In this document: positions 16,503-25,530 of the stretch, one piece after another
Numbering within the stretch: position 1 is the first letter of the stretch
Layout: each line of letters starts with the position of its first letter
DNA from: Elusimicrobiaceae bacterium
GTDB lineage: Bacteria; Elusimicrobiota; Elusimicrobia; Elusimicrobiales; Elusimicrobiaceae
Assembly: GCA_017618215.1 (NCBI GenBank)
Contig: JAFZUQ010000008.1
Coordinates: 62,001-126,000, forward strand
Direction of reading: 5' to 3'
Length of the DNA: 64,000 nt
Translations under genes and position numbers: made by a program
Notes under the pieces: model-generated
What the model saw: only the letters and a program-made list of their open reading frames with translations
What the model was told of the DNA's origin: nothing
The model's database searches: none

Positions 16503-17810
16503 ATGTTTACTTCAAATACTAAAGAAGATTTAACGCAAATGCTTGCGGAAATCGGTGTTAAAAGTTTTGATGAACTTTTGCCCGTTCCGCAAGTTTTGCT
16601 TAAAGGTAATATAGATTTACCTTACGCTTTAAATGAGCAGGAACTTACTGCAGAAGTTAAAAAAATTGCGGCAAAAAATAAACCGCTTGTTAATTTTGCA
16701 GGTGGTGGTATGCAAGATCATTTTGTACCTGCCGCCGTTAATGCCTTAAGCACAAGGGGGGAGTTTTTAACCGCTTATACCCCTTATCAAGCAGAGGCTT
16801 CCCAAGGCACTTTGCAAGCAATTTACGAATATCAAAGCTGTATTTGTGCTTTGTTGGATATGGATATTTCAAATGCCTCCCATTATGACGGCGCAACTGC
16901 TTTAGCTGAAGCTTGCCTTGCCGCTACTCATTTAAAAAACAACAAAACAATTTTATACACTAAAGCTTTGCAACCTAATTACACAGAAGTTTTAAAAACT
17001 TATTTTAAAAATGCCGCAGTTAATTTAAAAGAAGTTCCTTTAAATGTAGATGGTACAACTGATTTAAAACAGCTTGAAACTTTGCTCAAAAACGGTGTTG
17101 CCGCTTTTATTTTGCAAACACCTAACTATTTCGGCTGCCTTGAAAGTGCGGAAGAAATTTCTTCTTTAGTTCATGCAAACAATGCTTTACTTATTGCAAA
17201 TGTAAACCCCACAAGTTTAGGTATTTTGCAGACACCGGGTTCTTATGATGCGGATTTTGCCGTCGCAGAAGGTCAAGGTTTAGGCAATGCATTAAATTAT
17301 GGTGGGCCGACACTTGGTATTTTCACATGCAAAAAACAATTTGTAAGGAATATGTCCGGCCGTTTATGCGGTATGGCTAAAGACAAAGATGGCAAACGTG
17401 CTTTCGTATTAACCTTACAAGCAAGAGAGCAACATATTAGGCGCGAACGTGCATCATCAAATATCTGTTCAAACCAGGCACTTTGCGCTTTAAATGCAAC
17501 AATTTATTTGACGCTTTTAGGCCCAGAAGGTTTAAAAGAAGTCGCTTTGAAAAACTTAGAAAATGCCCATTATTTACAAACCGAACTTTGCAAACATGAC
17601 GGCTTTACTTTAAAATACAAAGCACCTTTTTATAATGAGTTTGTTGTAACGACAAAAGTCCCTGCCGCCAAGTTAATAAAAGCGGCTGCCAAAAAAGGCT
17701 TTTTGGCAGGTATCGCAGTTGGCAAAAATGAACTTTTGCTTTGCGCTACTGAAGTTAATACCAAAGCGCAAATTGATACTTTGGTTAATATTTTAAAGGA
17801 GGTAAAATAA
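16503..17810 (+). CDS. gcvPA: Glycine dehydrogenase (decarboxylating) subunit 1
   Basis: This is the N-terminal half of the two-subunit P protein, which decarboxylates glycine with PLP. The 435 residues start with a typical TKEDLTQMLAEIGVKSFDEL segment, then FAGGGMQDHFVPAAVNAL, TPYQAEASQGTLQAIYEYQS and ASHYDGATALAEA. Lineages outside Proteobacteria and eukaryotes often carry this split form. It is followed after 1 base by gcvPB. Confidence 0.96.
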   Translation: MFTSNTKEDLTQMLAEIGVKSFDELLPVPQVLLKGNIDLPYALNEQELTAEVKKIAAKNKPLVNFAGGGMQDHFVPAAVNALSTRGEFLTAYTPYQAEASQGTLQAIYEYQSCICALLDMDISNASHYDGATALAEACLAATHLKNNKTILYTKALQPNYTEVLKTYFKNAAVNLKEVPLNVDGTTDLKQLETLLKNGVAAFILQTPNYFGCLESAEEISSLVHANNALLIANVNPTSLGILQTPGSYDADFAVAEGQGLGNALNYGGPTLGIFTCKKQFVRNMSGRLCGMAKDKDGKRAFVLTLQAREQHIRRERASSNICSNQALCALNATIYLTLLGPEGLKEVALKNLENAHYLQTELCKHDGFTLKYKAPFYNEFVVTTKVPAAKLIKAAAKKGFLAGIAVGKNELLLCATEVNTKAQIDTLVNILKEVK

Positions 17811-17811
17811 T

Positions 17812-19266
17812 ATGACTAATGCTTACCCTCACAATATACTTTCTATAGAAAAGTCAGTTAAAGGAAGGCGCGGTGTTAAAGTTTGCACCCCGTCGAAACA
17901 AGCACAAGATATTTTACCTTCAAAATATTTGCGCAAAACGGAAATTAATTTACCGGAACTCAGTGAATTTGATGCTGTAAGGCATTTTACTAATTTATCC
18001 CGTCTTAACTTTTGCCTTGATACGCATTTTTATCCACTTGGTTCTTGCACCATGAAATATAACCCAAAAAGTTATGATGTTTTGTGCTCTTTAGATAATT
18101 TTTCGAGTCTGCATCCTACTTTACCCGAAGCCAATGTGCAAGGTACTTTGCAAATTATTTATGAGCTTGATAACATGCTTGCAAAAATTACCGGTTTAAG
18201 TACATTTACTTTGCAGCCTTCCGCCGGTGCACATGGGGAATTTTGCGGTGCTTTAATTGCACGTGCATATCACGCAGGCCGCAAAGATAAAGCAAGAACA
18301 CAAATTATAGTCCCTGATACCGCGCATGGTACAAACCCGGCAACTGCTGCAATGGCAGGTTGCGAAGTAGTAAATATAAAATCTGCCGCTAACGGAAAAG
18401 TAGATTTAAATGAACTTCAAAAAGCGTTAAGCGAAAAAACTGCGCTTGTAATGTTAACTATACCAAACACCGTCGGTTTATTTGAAGAAGATATTTTGCA
18501 AATTGCCGATATGGTACATAAGGCCGGCGCTTTGCTTTATATGGACGGCGCAAATTTAAATGCTTTAATCGGCCTTGTTAAACCGGCTGATATGGGCGTT
18601 GATATTATGCATATTAACTTGCATAAAACTTTAGCTACTCCGCATGGCGGTGGTGGGCCCGGTGCAGGTGCCGTTGGAGTTAGACAAGGTTTGGAAGAAT
18701 TTTTACCAACTCCGCGCGTAATTTGCAAAGATGGTAAATACTCTTTTGCTAAAAAAAGCAAATTAAGTATCGGCAAAATGAAAAGTTTTTATGGCAATAT
18801 TGCAATTTTAATTCGTGCATACTGTTATTTAAAGCAGCTGGATGCCGATAGCTTAAAAGATATTGCCAAAAATGCAATTATCAATGCAAATTATGTCAGG
18901 GTAAAATTAAGAGAATATTTCCCTGCATTTTTTGATACTAAATGTATGCACGAGTGCGTTTTAACTATAGATAAAACAAAAATGCCGACGGTCAAGACCC
19001 TTGATATTGCAAAAAATTTGCTTGATAAAGGTTTCCATGCACCGACAATTTATTTCCCGTTAATTGTCCCTGAAGCTTTGATGATTGAGCCTACAGAAAC
19101 GGAAAATAAACAAGTGGTTGATAATTTTATTGAAGCTTTGAAGGAAATTTATAATAAAGCCTTGCATACGCCGGATGTTTTGCATGATGCACCGTTAAAA
19201 TGCCCTGTTAAGAGAATTGACGAAGTTAGTGCTGCAAGGGAACCTAATTTGAGATGGACAAAGTAA
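17812..19266 (+). CDS. gcvPB: Glycine dehydrogenase (decarboxylating) subunit 2
   Basis: This is the PLP-binding half of the split P protein, 484 residues. The Schiff-base Lys is in HINLHKTLATPHGGGGPG. Other landmarks are FYPLGSCTMKYNPK, LQPSAGAHGEF, DTAHGTNPATAAMAGCEV and YMDGANLNA. It has an excellent AAAGGAGG ribosome binding site inside the end of gcvPA, and overlaps the lipoate ligase by 13 bases. The L protein (lpd) is not encoded in this window. Confidence 0.97.
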   Translation: MTNAYPHNILSIEKSVKGRRGVKVCTPSKQAQDILPSKYLRKTEINLPELSEFDAVRHFTNLSRLNFCLDTHFYPLGSCTMKYNPKSYDVLCSLDNFSSLHPTLPEANVQGTLQIIYELDNMLAKITGLSTFTLQPSAGAHGEFCGALIARAYHAGRKDKARTQIIVPDTAHGTNPATAAMAGCEVVNIKSAANGKVDLNELQKALSEKTALVMLTIPNTVGLFEEDILQIADMVHKAGALLYMDGANLNALIGLVKPADMGVDIMHINLHKTLATPHGGGGPGAGAVGVRQGLEEFLPTPRVICKDGKYSFAKKSKLSIGKMKSFYGNIAILIRAYCYLKQLDADSLKDIAKNAIINANYVRVKLREYFPAFFDTKCMHECVLTIDKTKMPTVKTLDIAKNLLDKGFHAPTIYFPLIVPEALMIEPTETENKQVVDNFIEALKEIYNKALHTPDVLHDAPLKCPVKRIDEVSAAREPNLRWTK

Positions 19267-19946
19267 AACTGATTATTAGCCCAGCGCTTGATACTTACGG
19301 GCAAATGGCGGTTGATGAATTGCTTGTTTCAAATCTTGCACCGTGTATAAGGTTTTTTAGTTGGGATATACGTCCGCAAGCGACTTTTGGTTATATACAA
19401 AAAATTACGCAAGCGGAAGATGAGTTAAAAAAATTAGGCATAAATAAGTTTACACGTCGTATGACGGGTGGCGGTTTGGTCTTGCACAAGGATGATTTAA
19501 CATTTTCTTTAGTATTTGATTTGCCATCTAGGGTGCAACCGAGTTTGATTTATACAGCTTTGCACGGCATTATGCGAGAAGAATTGAAAGAAGCCGGTTT
19601 TTTGGCAAGTGTTTATAAGGGAGAAAGTGATTATAACCCCCAAACTTCCGGCGGGCAAGTGCAAAACTGTTTTACAAATCCTGTAGCAGATGATTTAATG
19701 CAAGATGGTAAAAAAGTTTTGGGCGGGGCTTTAAGGCGTTTTGATAAAAGGGTTTTGTATCAGGGATCTTTGCAAATTAAAGATGCCGAAAATCAAAAAG
19801 TAAAAGATGCTTTGCTTAAAGGATTTTTGAAATATCTTGATACCAATACTTTTGAAACTTATTCTTTAAGCCAAGATTTTATAAATAAAGCCATATATTT
19901 GGCGAAAACAAAATATAAAAGTGAAGATTGGTTAAATAAATTTTAA
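19254..19946 (+). CDS. lplA: Lipoate-protein ligase A / octanoyltransferase family
   Basis: This 230-residue BPL/LPL-fold protein probably attaches lipoate or octanoate to GcvH. It has RRMTGGGLVLHKDDLTFSL, the lipoyl-AMP pocket motif, and DGKKVLGGALRRF with the catalytic Lys region, followed by YQGSLQI. It lacks the C-terminal accessory domain of E. coli LplA. The NCFTNP segment includes a Cys like the acyl-carrying Cys of LipM-type octanoyltransferases, so ligase and transferase cannot be separated here. Its place directly after gcvPB supports GcvH as substrate. Confidence 0.88.
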   Translation: MDKVKLIISPALDTYGQMAVDELLVSNLAPCIRFFSWDIRPQATFGYIQKITQAEDELKKLGINKFTRRMTGGGLVLHKDDLTFSLVFDLPSRVQPSLIYTALHGIMREELKEAGFLASVYKGESDYNPQTSGGQVQNCFTNPVADDLMQDGKKVLGGALRRFDKRVLYQGSLQIKDAENQKVKDALLKGFLKYLDTNTFETYSLSQDFINKAIYLAKTKYKSEDWLNKF

Positions 19947-19947
19947 T

Positions 19948-20643
19948 ATGAAAAAGTTTTTTAAATTATTAATAAGTATTCTTTTTCTGCCTTTTGTGTT
20001 TTTCTTTATCTATGATTTCTTGGCAGTACTTTGGACTATAATTAAAAATTTTCAAATAACTTTTCCGTTTTTATTTGGTATAGTGATATACCTTATCCTA
20101 CATAAATATATTTATAATTTTTCACGTCCGTATGTGCTGGCGCATGAAGTATGCCATGCTTTGGCCGCATGGTGTAGCGGTTATAAGGTAACGGATATAA
20201 AAGTACAGGAAGAGAGCGGACAAACAAAAGTCAGCGATGTTAATACCTTTGTTTTGCTGGCTCCTTATTGTGTTCCGCTTTATGCTCTTATTTTTACATT
20301 TTTGTTTTATATAACCAGTTTATTTTGGGTTGATATTTTAAATTATGAAAAATTATTTTTAGGTTTGCTTGGTTTTTTTGTTATGTTTCATTTGGTCCAT
20401 ACTTATAAATCTTTGACCGAAACTGAGCAGAGTGATATTACACTTGCCGGCGGAGGAATGTTTTCTTTTGTTATAATTGCTATTATTAATTTAACATTGA
20501 TTGTTTTGTTTATTAACTTTTTATTTCCGGGTATAATTGCACCGACATCTATTCTCAAAGAAGTTTTTATGCAAACATATAATTTTTGGAAAATGTTCTT
20601 TGTATATATGCACAAATTTGTTGTTTGGGCGGGTAATTTATGA
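19948..20643 (+). CDS. Putative M50-like membrane metalloprotease
   Basis: This 231-residue integral membrane protein has about five hydrophobic segments. It carries LAHEVCHALAAW, an HExxH zinc motif preceded by a membrane segment, followed by WCSGYKVTDIKVQEESG, which resembles the short strand after the motif in M50 (site-2-protease-like) proteins. A second-ligand NPDG-type motif is not evident, so activity is uncertain. It starts 1 base after the lipoate ligase and overlaps the AsmA-like gene by 4 bases. Function is not known. Confidence 0.6.
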   Translation: MKKFFKLLISILFLPFVFFFIYDFLAVLWTIIKNFQITFPFLFGIVIYLILHKYIYNFSRPYVLAHEVCHALAAWCSGYKVTDIKVQEESGQTKVSDVNTFVLLAPYCVPLYALIFTFLFYITSLFWVDILNYEKLFLGLLGFFVMFHLVHTYKSLTETEQSDITLAGGGMFSFVIIAIINLTLIVLFINFLFPGIIAPTSILKEVFMQTYNFWKMFFVYMHKFVVWAGNL

Positions 20644-22928
20644 CAGCACAAAGAATAAAAAACAGCCTATTTAAGGCTATAAAATTTAGCGCAAAAAATA
20701 TTATACGGTCAATATTTTGCATAGTAACCGGGGTTTTCTTAATAGGTGTTTTCGCTTGGTTCTTAATAATTCACTATGTTAATGCAAATAATATAGGGGC
20801 CCAATTTGCAAAACAACTTCAAGCATATTTAGGCAGGGATGTCTATATTTCAAGGATTAAATTCGTTTTACCTACGACTTTTGTATTGGAAGATTTAAAA
20901 ATTATTGATAATACTGCCCAAGATTATAGTGAACTTATATCTATAAAATCAGTTGCTTTGCATTTTGAATTAATGCCTCTGTTCGAACGTAAAGTTCTTA
21001 TAAAAGAAGCTGTTTTTGAAGATCCTATCATAAATATCACAAGAGCAAAAGACGGAACATTTAATTTACCTAAAATCAAAAGCCATAAGCACAAATCATC
21101 AAGAGGTACTGAATTTTCTTTTACTACCAAAGAAGGAACACCTTGGGAAGTTATTATTCAAGATTGGGTATTGAAAAACGGTACGTTTTCATTTAAAGAC
21201 TTAGCTTATAAAAAGAGCCATTCCTTAAATGGTTTTAATTTGCGTTTCTATAATTTACAATTCAATGAAGACACCCGTTTTGATCTTAATTTTATTTTTA
21301 GAAATAAAATCAAAGATAGAATTATTGAAGCGGAGACCTTAGCGGAAGGGAAAATAAATTTTGCTAATTTTAAACCTGTTGATATCTCTTTAAAAGATAT
21401 AGATATTGATGTGTATGCTTTGAAATCCCCGGCAAAAATTAAATTAAATGCAAGTAATTTAGTCGAGCCGGAACTTGATTTAAAAATCAAACTTCCAAAG
21501 ATGTCAGAAAGTGACGTTTCCTTCCTGTTTGATTTCAAAGATAAGTATTCCTTACCGGAAACAGAATTATCTCTTATGGGTTCTGCTAAGGATAATTTCA
21601 CACAATTTGATATTTCAACCTTTACTTTACAAAATAAGGATATTAATTTTAAAGCTAATGCTGGCCTCGTTATAACTTCGGGAACTTTAAACGGGGATAT
21701 AAGTGTAACTAAAGCAAAAATTGATGCATCTAAAATCGCGAGTTACTATAAACCTTTAAAATCATTTGAATTGATGGGGAATTTAGATGCCGGAGGTAAA
21801 TTTTATTTTGAAAATTCTGTTTTTAAAACTAAAAAATTGAATTTAAAAAGTTCTTCATTAAGTTCCAAAATTTTTAATTTCACTGTGCAAAATGCAAATA
21901 TCGCTTTTGAAGCAACAGAAAATTTTAATAAAATGAGTGCTGTTGTTCAAGATGGTATATTTTTAGTAGGGCGTCAAAAAATAAGTTCTATAAAAGGCAA
22001 TACTGCTTTGGACTATCAAAAGCAAGATTTCTATGCCATAATAGAAAGCGGTTTATTAAACGGTAAAGAAACTAAAATGAGTGTGGCTATTGCCAATGTC
22101 CGTCAAGAAAATAAGCGCAAAGTAAAAATGTTGCTTTCTACTGAGGAATTAAATCCTCTCGAAATATTTGACCTTGTAGAAGATTTCGCTCAAGCTTTAG
22201 TTCCTAATCATAAAAGAGATTGGCAGGAAGATACTTCAGATTTGGCTTGGCTCCGTAATTTTAGATCTGCGTTACCAAGTTTTATGAAAAATTTTAAGGG
22301 GGCAGTTTATGCTAAAAAGTTTACAAGTCCGGTGCTTTCCGGAAAAGATTTTTATGCCAAATTTAACTTTAAAAATTTACTTCCGCAAATGAAAACTTTG
22401 GGGGGGAGTATAGATGCAACTCTTTCAAATGGTATAATTTATAAATTACAGGAGGCTGCGGATAATCAAAAAGTACTTGGTATAGCATATCAACCGTTTG
22501 TTATTATGAGCCGTATGGAAAGGGCAGGTTCTTTCAAAATGGGTAAAATTTTAAAAGATACGCCTTTTGATATAATGAGTGCATCCACAACATTCAAAGA
22601 CGGTGATATGTTGGTAAATAATTTTTATGTAGATGGCCCGGTAATTTCTGCGGCTATTGGAGGTAATGTGGATTGGGTTAAAGAACATTTCAATTTAGAT
22701 ATAGTTACAATGTTTAAAAACACTTCCAAGCGTGGTGCATTATCGGAGAATTTAACCGATGAATCCGGTGCGCCGGCTTTAGCTTTTGTAACTTATGGCA
22801 GTATGTCTAAACCCAAGCTTGAAATGAAAAGCCCTAAGAAAGTGGGTAAACAAATTCAGGCTGCAAGAGAAAAGGAAGTTTTTGAATTTGAAGAAATTAA
22901 AAAATTTAAACAGGATTATAAGGAATAG
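20640..22928 (+). CDS. AsmA-like outer-membrane biogenesis protein
   Basis: This 762-residue protein has one N-terminal membrane anchor (about residues 20-45: IFCIVTGVFLIGVFAWFLII), then a long beta-rich periplasmic region. The start resembles the AsmA pattern: YLGRDVYISRIKF, LEDLKIIDN and SVALHFELMPLFERKVLIKE. AsmA/TamB/YhdP-type proteins are thought to bridge the envelope for phospholipid transport. The C-terminus (PALAFVTYGSMSKPKLEMKS) also fits the family. It is flanked by an M50-like protein and pyrE with tight spacing. Confidence 0.82.
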   Translation: MTAQRIKNSLFKAIKFSAKNIIRSIFCIVTGVFLIGVFAWFLIIHYVNANNIGAQFAKQLQAYLGRDVYISRIKFVLPTTFVLEDLKIIDNTAQDYSELISIKSVALHFELMPLFERKVLIKEAVFEDPIINITRAKDGTFNLPKIKSHKHKSSRGTEFSFTTKEGTPWEVIIQDWVLKNGTFSFKDLAYKKSHSLNGFNLRFYNLQFNEDTRFDLNFIFRNKIKDRIIEAETLAEGKINFANFKPVDISLKDIDIDVYALKSPAKIKLNASNLVEPELDLKIKLPKMSESDVSFLFDFKDKYSLPETELSLMGSAKDNFTQFDISTFTLQNKDINFKANAGLVITSGTLNGDISVTKAKIDASKIASYYKPLKSFELMGNLDAGGKFYFENSVFKTKKLNLKSSSLSSKIFNFTVQNANIAFEATENFNKMSAVVQDGIFLVGRQKISSIKGNTALDYQKQDFYAIIESGLLNGKETKMSVAIANVRQENKRKVKMLLSTEELNPLEIFDLVEDFAQALVPNHKRDWQEDTSDLAWLRNFRSALPSFMKNFKGAVYAKKFTSPVLSGKDFYAKFNFKNLLPQMKTLGGSIDATLSNGIIYKLQEAADNQKVLGIAYQPFVIMSRMERAGSFKMGKILKDTPFDIMSASTTFKDGDMLVNNFYVDGPVISAAIGGNVDWVKEHFNLDIVTMFKNTSKRGALSENLTDESGAPALAFVTYGSMSKPKLEMKSPKKVGKQIQAAREKEVFEFEEIKKFKQDYKE

Positions 22929-22929
22929 T

Positions 22930-23502
22930 ATGCTAAAAAAACATTTAGATTTACTTAGTATCATTGAAGAAAATAATGCTCTTATAACGGGGCATTTTAC
23001 CTTGCCCAACGGCAAGCATTCGCAAATTTATATTGATACCGATATACTTTTGCAATACCCCAGTTTAGCTGCCAAACTAGGGGCAGGTGTTTCAAGTCTA
23101 TTCGCCAAAAAAGCAGATATTGTTTTCGCATCTTCCCCGGAAAGCTTATTGCTTGCTGCTCAAGTTGCGGTTGTTATGGGTGCACGTGTTATGGGAGCGA
23201 AATTTAAAGACGGTAAAATAGAGCTAAAAGAAACTCTTAAAATAAAGGAAGGGGAGAGAGTTTTAATTGTAGATAATGTTTTTATGACGGGGCGAAAAAT
23301 TAACCAAACACTTCAGATCTTGCAGCGCTATCATGCAAATATTATTGGTGTTGCAGTTTTGGTTGACCGTTCAAACGGTTTAAATCTTGCCTTTGAAAAT
23401 GTGCCGCTCCGCGCACTTTTAACTTATCCTCTTGATTTATATGAGCCTGATTCTTGCCCTATGTGCAAGCAAAAAATGCCGTTTACGAATAAGGAGAAAT
23501 AA
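22930..23502 (+). CDS. pyrE: Orotate phosphoribosyltransferase family protein
   Basis: The 190-residue protein belongs to the type I phosphoribosyltransferases; PyrE makes OMP from orotate and PRPP. Near the N-terminus it has GHFTLPNGKHSQIYIDTD, as in PyrE (HFxLxSGxHS), and the PRPP loop reads RVLIVDNVFMTGRKINQTL. In classical PyrE the PRPP loop is VVEDVVTTGGS, so the loop is somewhat divergent. The start at ATG 22930 has AAGGAA just upstream, while an earlier in-frame start would overlap the AsmA-like gene. It ends CPMCKQKMPF, a small Cys pair. PyrE is the best call, but a different base specificity is possible. Confidence 0.8.
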   Translation: MLKKHLDLLSIIEENNALITGHFTLPNGKHSQIYIDTDILLQYPSLAAKLGAGVSSLFAKKADIVFASSPESLLLAAQVAVVMGARVMGAKFKDGKIELKETLKIKEGERVLIVDNVFMTGRKINQTLQILQRYHANIIGVAVLVDRSNGLNLAFENVPLRALLTYPLDLYEPDSCPMCKQKMPFTNKEK

Positions 23503-24675
23503 ATGATTACCCTAAAACTAAAACAAAAAGAAGAACACCGCATTAAAAACGGTCATTATTGGATATTTTCAAATGAACTGGAAAAGGTGGATACTTCCGT
23601 AAAAGCAGGCACTATTGTTTGTTTTGAATCTGCCCGCGGTGAAGTTTTAGGAACAGGGTTTTTTAATCCGCACAGTTTAATTTCAGGCCGCCTTATTGTT
23701 AAGGGTGACGCAGAACTTGGCAAAAATTTTATTTTTGAGTTTTTAGATAACGCTTATTCTTACCGTAAAGAACTTGGACTTCGTAAATTCGGGCGCATGT
23801 GCTATGGCGAATCTGACGGTCTTCCCGGCCTTATTATCGATCGATATGGCGATTATTTGGCAATAGATATACATTCTGCAGGCATGGAACTCTTAAAAGA
23901 AGATATTTTAAATGCCTGTAAAAAACTTTTTAAACCCAAGGGTATTTTATTTAAAAATGAAAGCACTTTTAGGTCTCTTGAAGGATTAACCCAAACACCG
24001 GAAACTATTGGTGAAATACCTGAAGAAATTGAAATTGAGGAAAATAAAGTCAAATATTTAGTTTCCTTAAAAGCAGGCCAAAAAACAGGTTTTTACTTCG
24101 ATCAACGCGATAACCGTGCCATTTTAAAACCTTATTTTAAAGACAGAATTGTTTTGGATCTTTATTCTTATAGCGGATCTTTTGGTATCAATGCAGCTTT
24201 AAACGGCGCACAGGCTGTTTGGGGTTGCGACAGTTCTGCCGCCGCAGTTGAACTTGCAAATAAAAATGTTGCTTTAAATAAAGTTGAAAATATTTGCGAG
24301 TACCGCCGTGATGATGCGGAGCGTTTACTTTCGGCTTTCCGCGCAAATGAATTGCCAACAAAGCCGAATATGATTTTGCTTGATCCGCCTGCTTTCGTTA
24401 AAAACAGGAAGGCTTTACCGCAAGCAATAAAATTATATACAAAACTTAACCGTATGGCTTTTGAGGGTTTAGAGCAAGGCGGTTTGCTTGCAAGCTCTAC
24501 ATGCTCGCACCATATTTCAAGGGAAATTTTTGTTAGTATCTTAAAAGATGCCGCCGCTGCGGCCGGAAAGAAAGTTATTTTAAAGGAACTCCGCACACAG
24601 GCAAAAGATCACCCTGTATTGCTCGGTTTCCCGGAAAGTTGCTATTTACATTTTGCCCTATTGGAAGTACTTTAA
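23503..24675 (+). CDS. Class I rRNA large-subunit methyltransferase, RlmI-like
   Basis: This 390-residue protein has an N-terminal PUA-like domain (RIKNGHYWIFSNELEKV) and a C-terminal SAM-dependent methyltransferase domain. It contains KAGQKTGFYFDQRDNR, typical of RlmI/YccW, SAM motif I VLDLYSYSGSFGINAALNGA, and MILLDPPAFVKNRKAL with the catalytic-motif DPPAF. Late SSTCSHHIS carries the second conserved Cys expected for m5C chemistry. It starts directly after pyrE and ends tail-to-tail with mntP. Confidence 0.9.
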   Translation: MITLKLKQKEEHRIKNGHYWIFSNELEKVDTSVKAGTIVCFESARGEVLGTGFFNPHSLISGRLIVKGDAELGKNFIFEFLDNAYSYRKELGLRKFGRMCYGESDGLPGLIIDRYGDYLAIDIHSAGMELLKEDILNACKKLFKPKGILFKNESTFRSLEGLTQTPETIGEIPEEIEIEENKVKYLVSLKAGQKTGFYFDQRDNRAILKPYFKDRIVLDLYSYSGSFGINAALNGAQAVWGCDSSAAAVELANKNVALNKVENICEYRRDDAERLLSAFRANELPTKPNMILLDPPAFVKNRKALPQAIKLYTKLNRMAFEGLEQGGLLASSTCSHHISREIFVSILKDAAAAAGKKVILKELRTQAKDHPVLLGFPESCYLHFALLEVL

Positions 24676-25227
24676 TTATCCGTTGATAAGTATTTTAATA
24701 CTTAAAAGTAAGAGTACAATGCCTCCGCAAAATTCCGCTTTTCTGCCGAGTTTGCAACCAAGTATTGCCCCTAAATAGGCGCCTATTGAAGTAGCTGCTG
24801 CTATGCATATACATAAAGTAATTAGTACCAGCCAAATATTTACTTTATAAAGAGCTAAACTTATACCGATTGCAAGAACATCAATATTTGTTGCTATTGC
24901 CATAAACATAAGCGTTTTTAAAGATGTCAAAGGGCAAGCTTTATTCAAACCGTCAGGTTTAAAAATATTTAGAATCATTTTTGTACCGATATAGGCCAAA
25001 ATAAAAAATGCTACCCAATGGTCATAAGTGCCGATAATTTTCCCCAGCTCTTTTCCGCCGAAAAAGCCGGCAAACAGACAAATTATACCTGCGCCGACAA
25101 AAGCGCAACAAACCCTCAAAATACGTAAAAAATATAAGTTTTTATTGCTGCATCCTGCAGTTGCAGCTACGGCGAAATTGTCTAAAGATAAACTTAGACA
25201 AATAAGTAAAATTTCCCAAAATTCCAT
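24676..25227 (-). CDS. mntP: Putative manganese efflux pump MntP
   Basis: This 183-residue membrane protein has six hydrophobic helices. It contains two copies of a short Asp-containing motif: CLSLSLDNFAVAATAG near the N-terminus and ATNIDVLAIGISLAL in the second half, matching the MntP duplicated family signature. MntP exports Mn2+ from the cytoplasm. It is convergent with the RlmI-like gene without spacer. No Mn riboswitch is visible upstream, where a terminator and tRNA-Ala lie. Confidence 0.88.
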   Translation of the reverse strand: MEFWEILLICLSLSLDNFAVAATAGCSNKNLYFLRILRVCCAFVGAGIICLFAGFFGGKELGKIIGTYDHWVAFFILAYIGTKMILNIFKPDGLNKACPLTSLKTLMFMAIATNIDVLAIGISLALYKVNIWLVLITLCICIAAATSIGAYLGAILGCKLGRKAEFCGGIVLLLLSIKILING

Positions 25228-25242
25228 ATAAATATTTTACAA

Positions 25243-25273
25243 TAAAAAAACCCTCCGTTAAATTGGGAAGGTT
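25243..25273 (-). terminator. Terminator of tRNA-Ala
   Basis: On the minus strand AACCTTCC (25273-25266) pairs with GGAGGGTT (25256-25249), one G-U included, followed by T7. It lies 7 bases after the tRNA 3' end. Confidence 0.8.
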
Positions 25274-25279
25274 TTAAAA

Positions 25280-25355
25280 TGGTGGACCTGGTCGGGATCG
25301 AACCGGCGACCTCCTGCATGCCATGCAGGCGCTCTCCCAGCTGAGCTACAGGCCC
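25280..25355 (-). tRNA. tRNA-Ala (anticodon GGC)
   Basis: The 76-nt cloverleaf has acceptor stem GGGCCTG with CAGGTCC, D arm AGCTCAGCTGGGAGAGC, anticodon loop ATGGCAT with anticodon GGC, and T arm with GGTTCGATCCC. The discriminator is A and CCA is encoded. It reads GCC/GCU Ala codons. Confidence 0.97.
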
Positions 25356-25365
25356 TTATAAATAT

Positions 25366-25374
25366 ATTATAGCA
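25366..25374 (-). promoter_or_regulatory. Extended -10 promoter of tRNA-Ala
   Basis: The minus strand reads TGCTATAAT, ending about 10 bases before the tRNA 5' end. Confidence 0.6.
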
Positions 25375-25494
25375 AATGTTTATCACGATTTGTTAGCAGG
25401 AATGTAATTTTTACGATTTATAAACAATAATTTCTTTACAATTTTGATATAAAATAAAGAAATATTTTTAATTTATCGTCTGAAAATTACCCCC

Positions 25495-25522
25495 TTGACA
25501 AATTGCAAAAAACCCTTATACT
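25495..25522 (+). promoter_or_regulatory. Strong promoter of the structured RNA
   Basis: A perfect -35 TTGACA (25495-25500), 16-bp spacer, and -10 TATACT (25517-25522) predict a start near G25531. This is the best sigma-70 promoter in the window. Confidence 0.8.
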
Positions 25523-25530
25523 ATGTGTAT

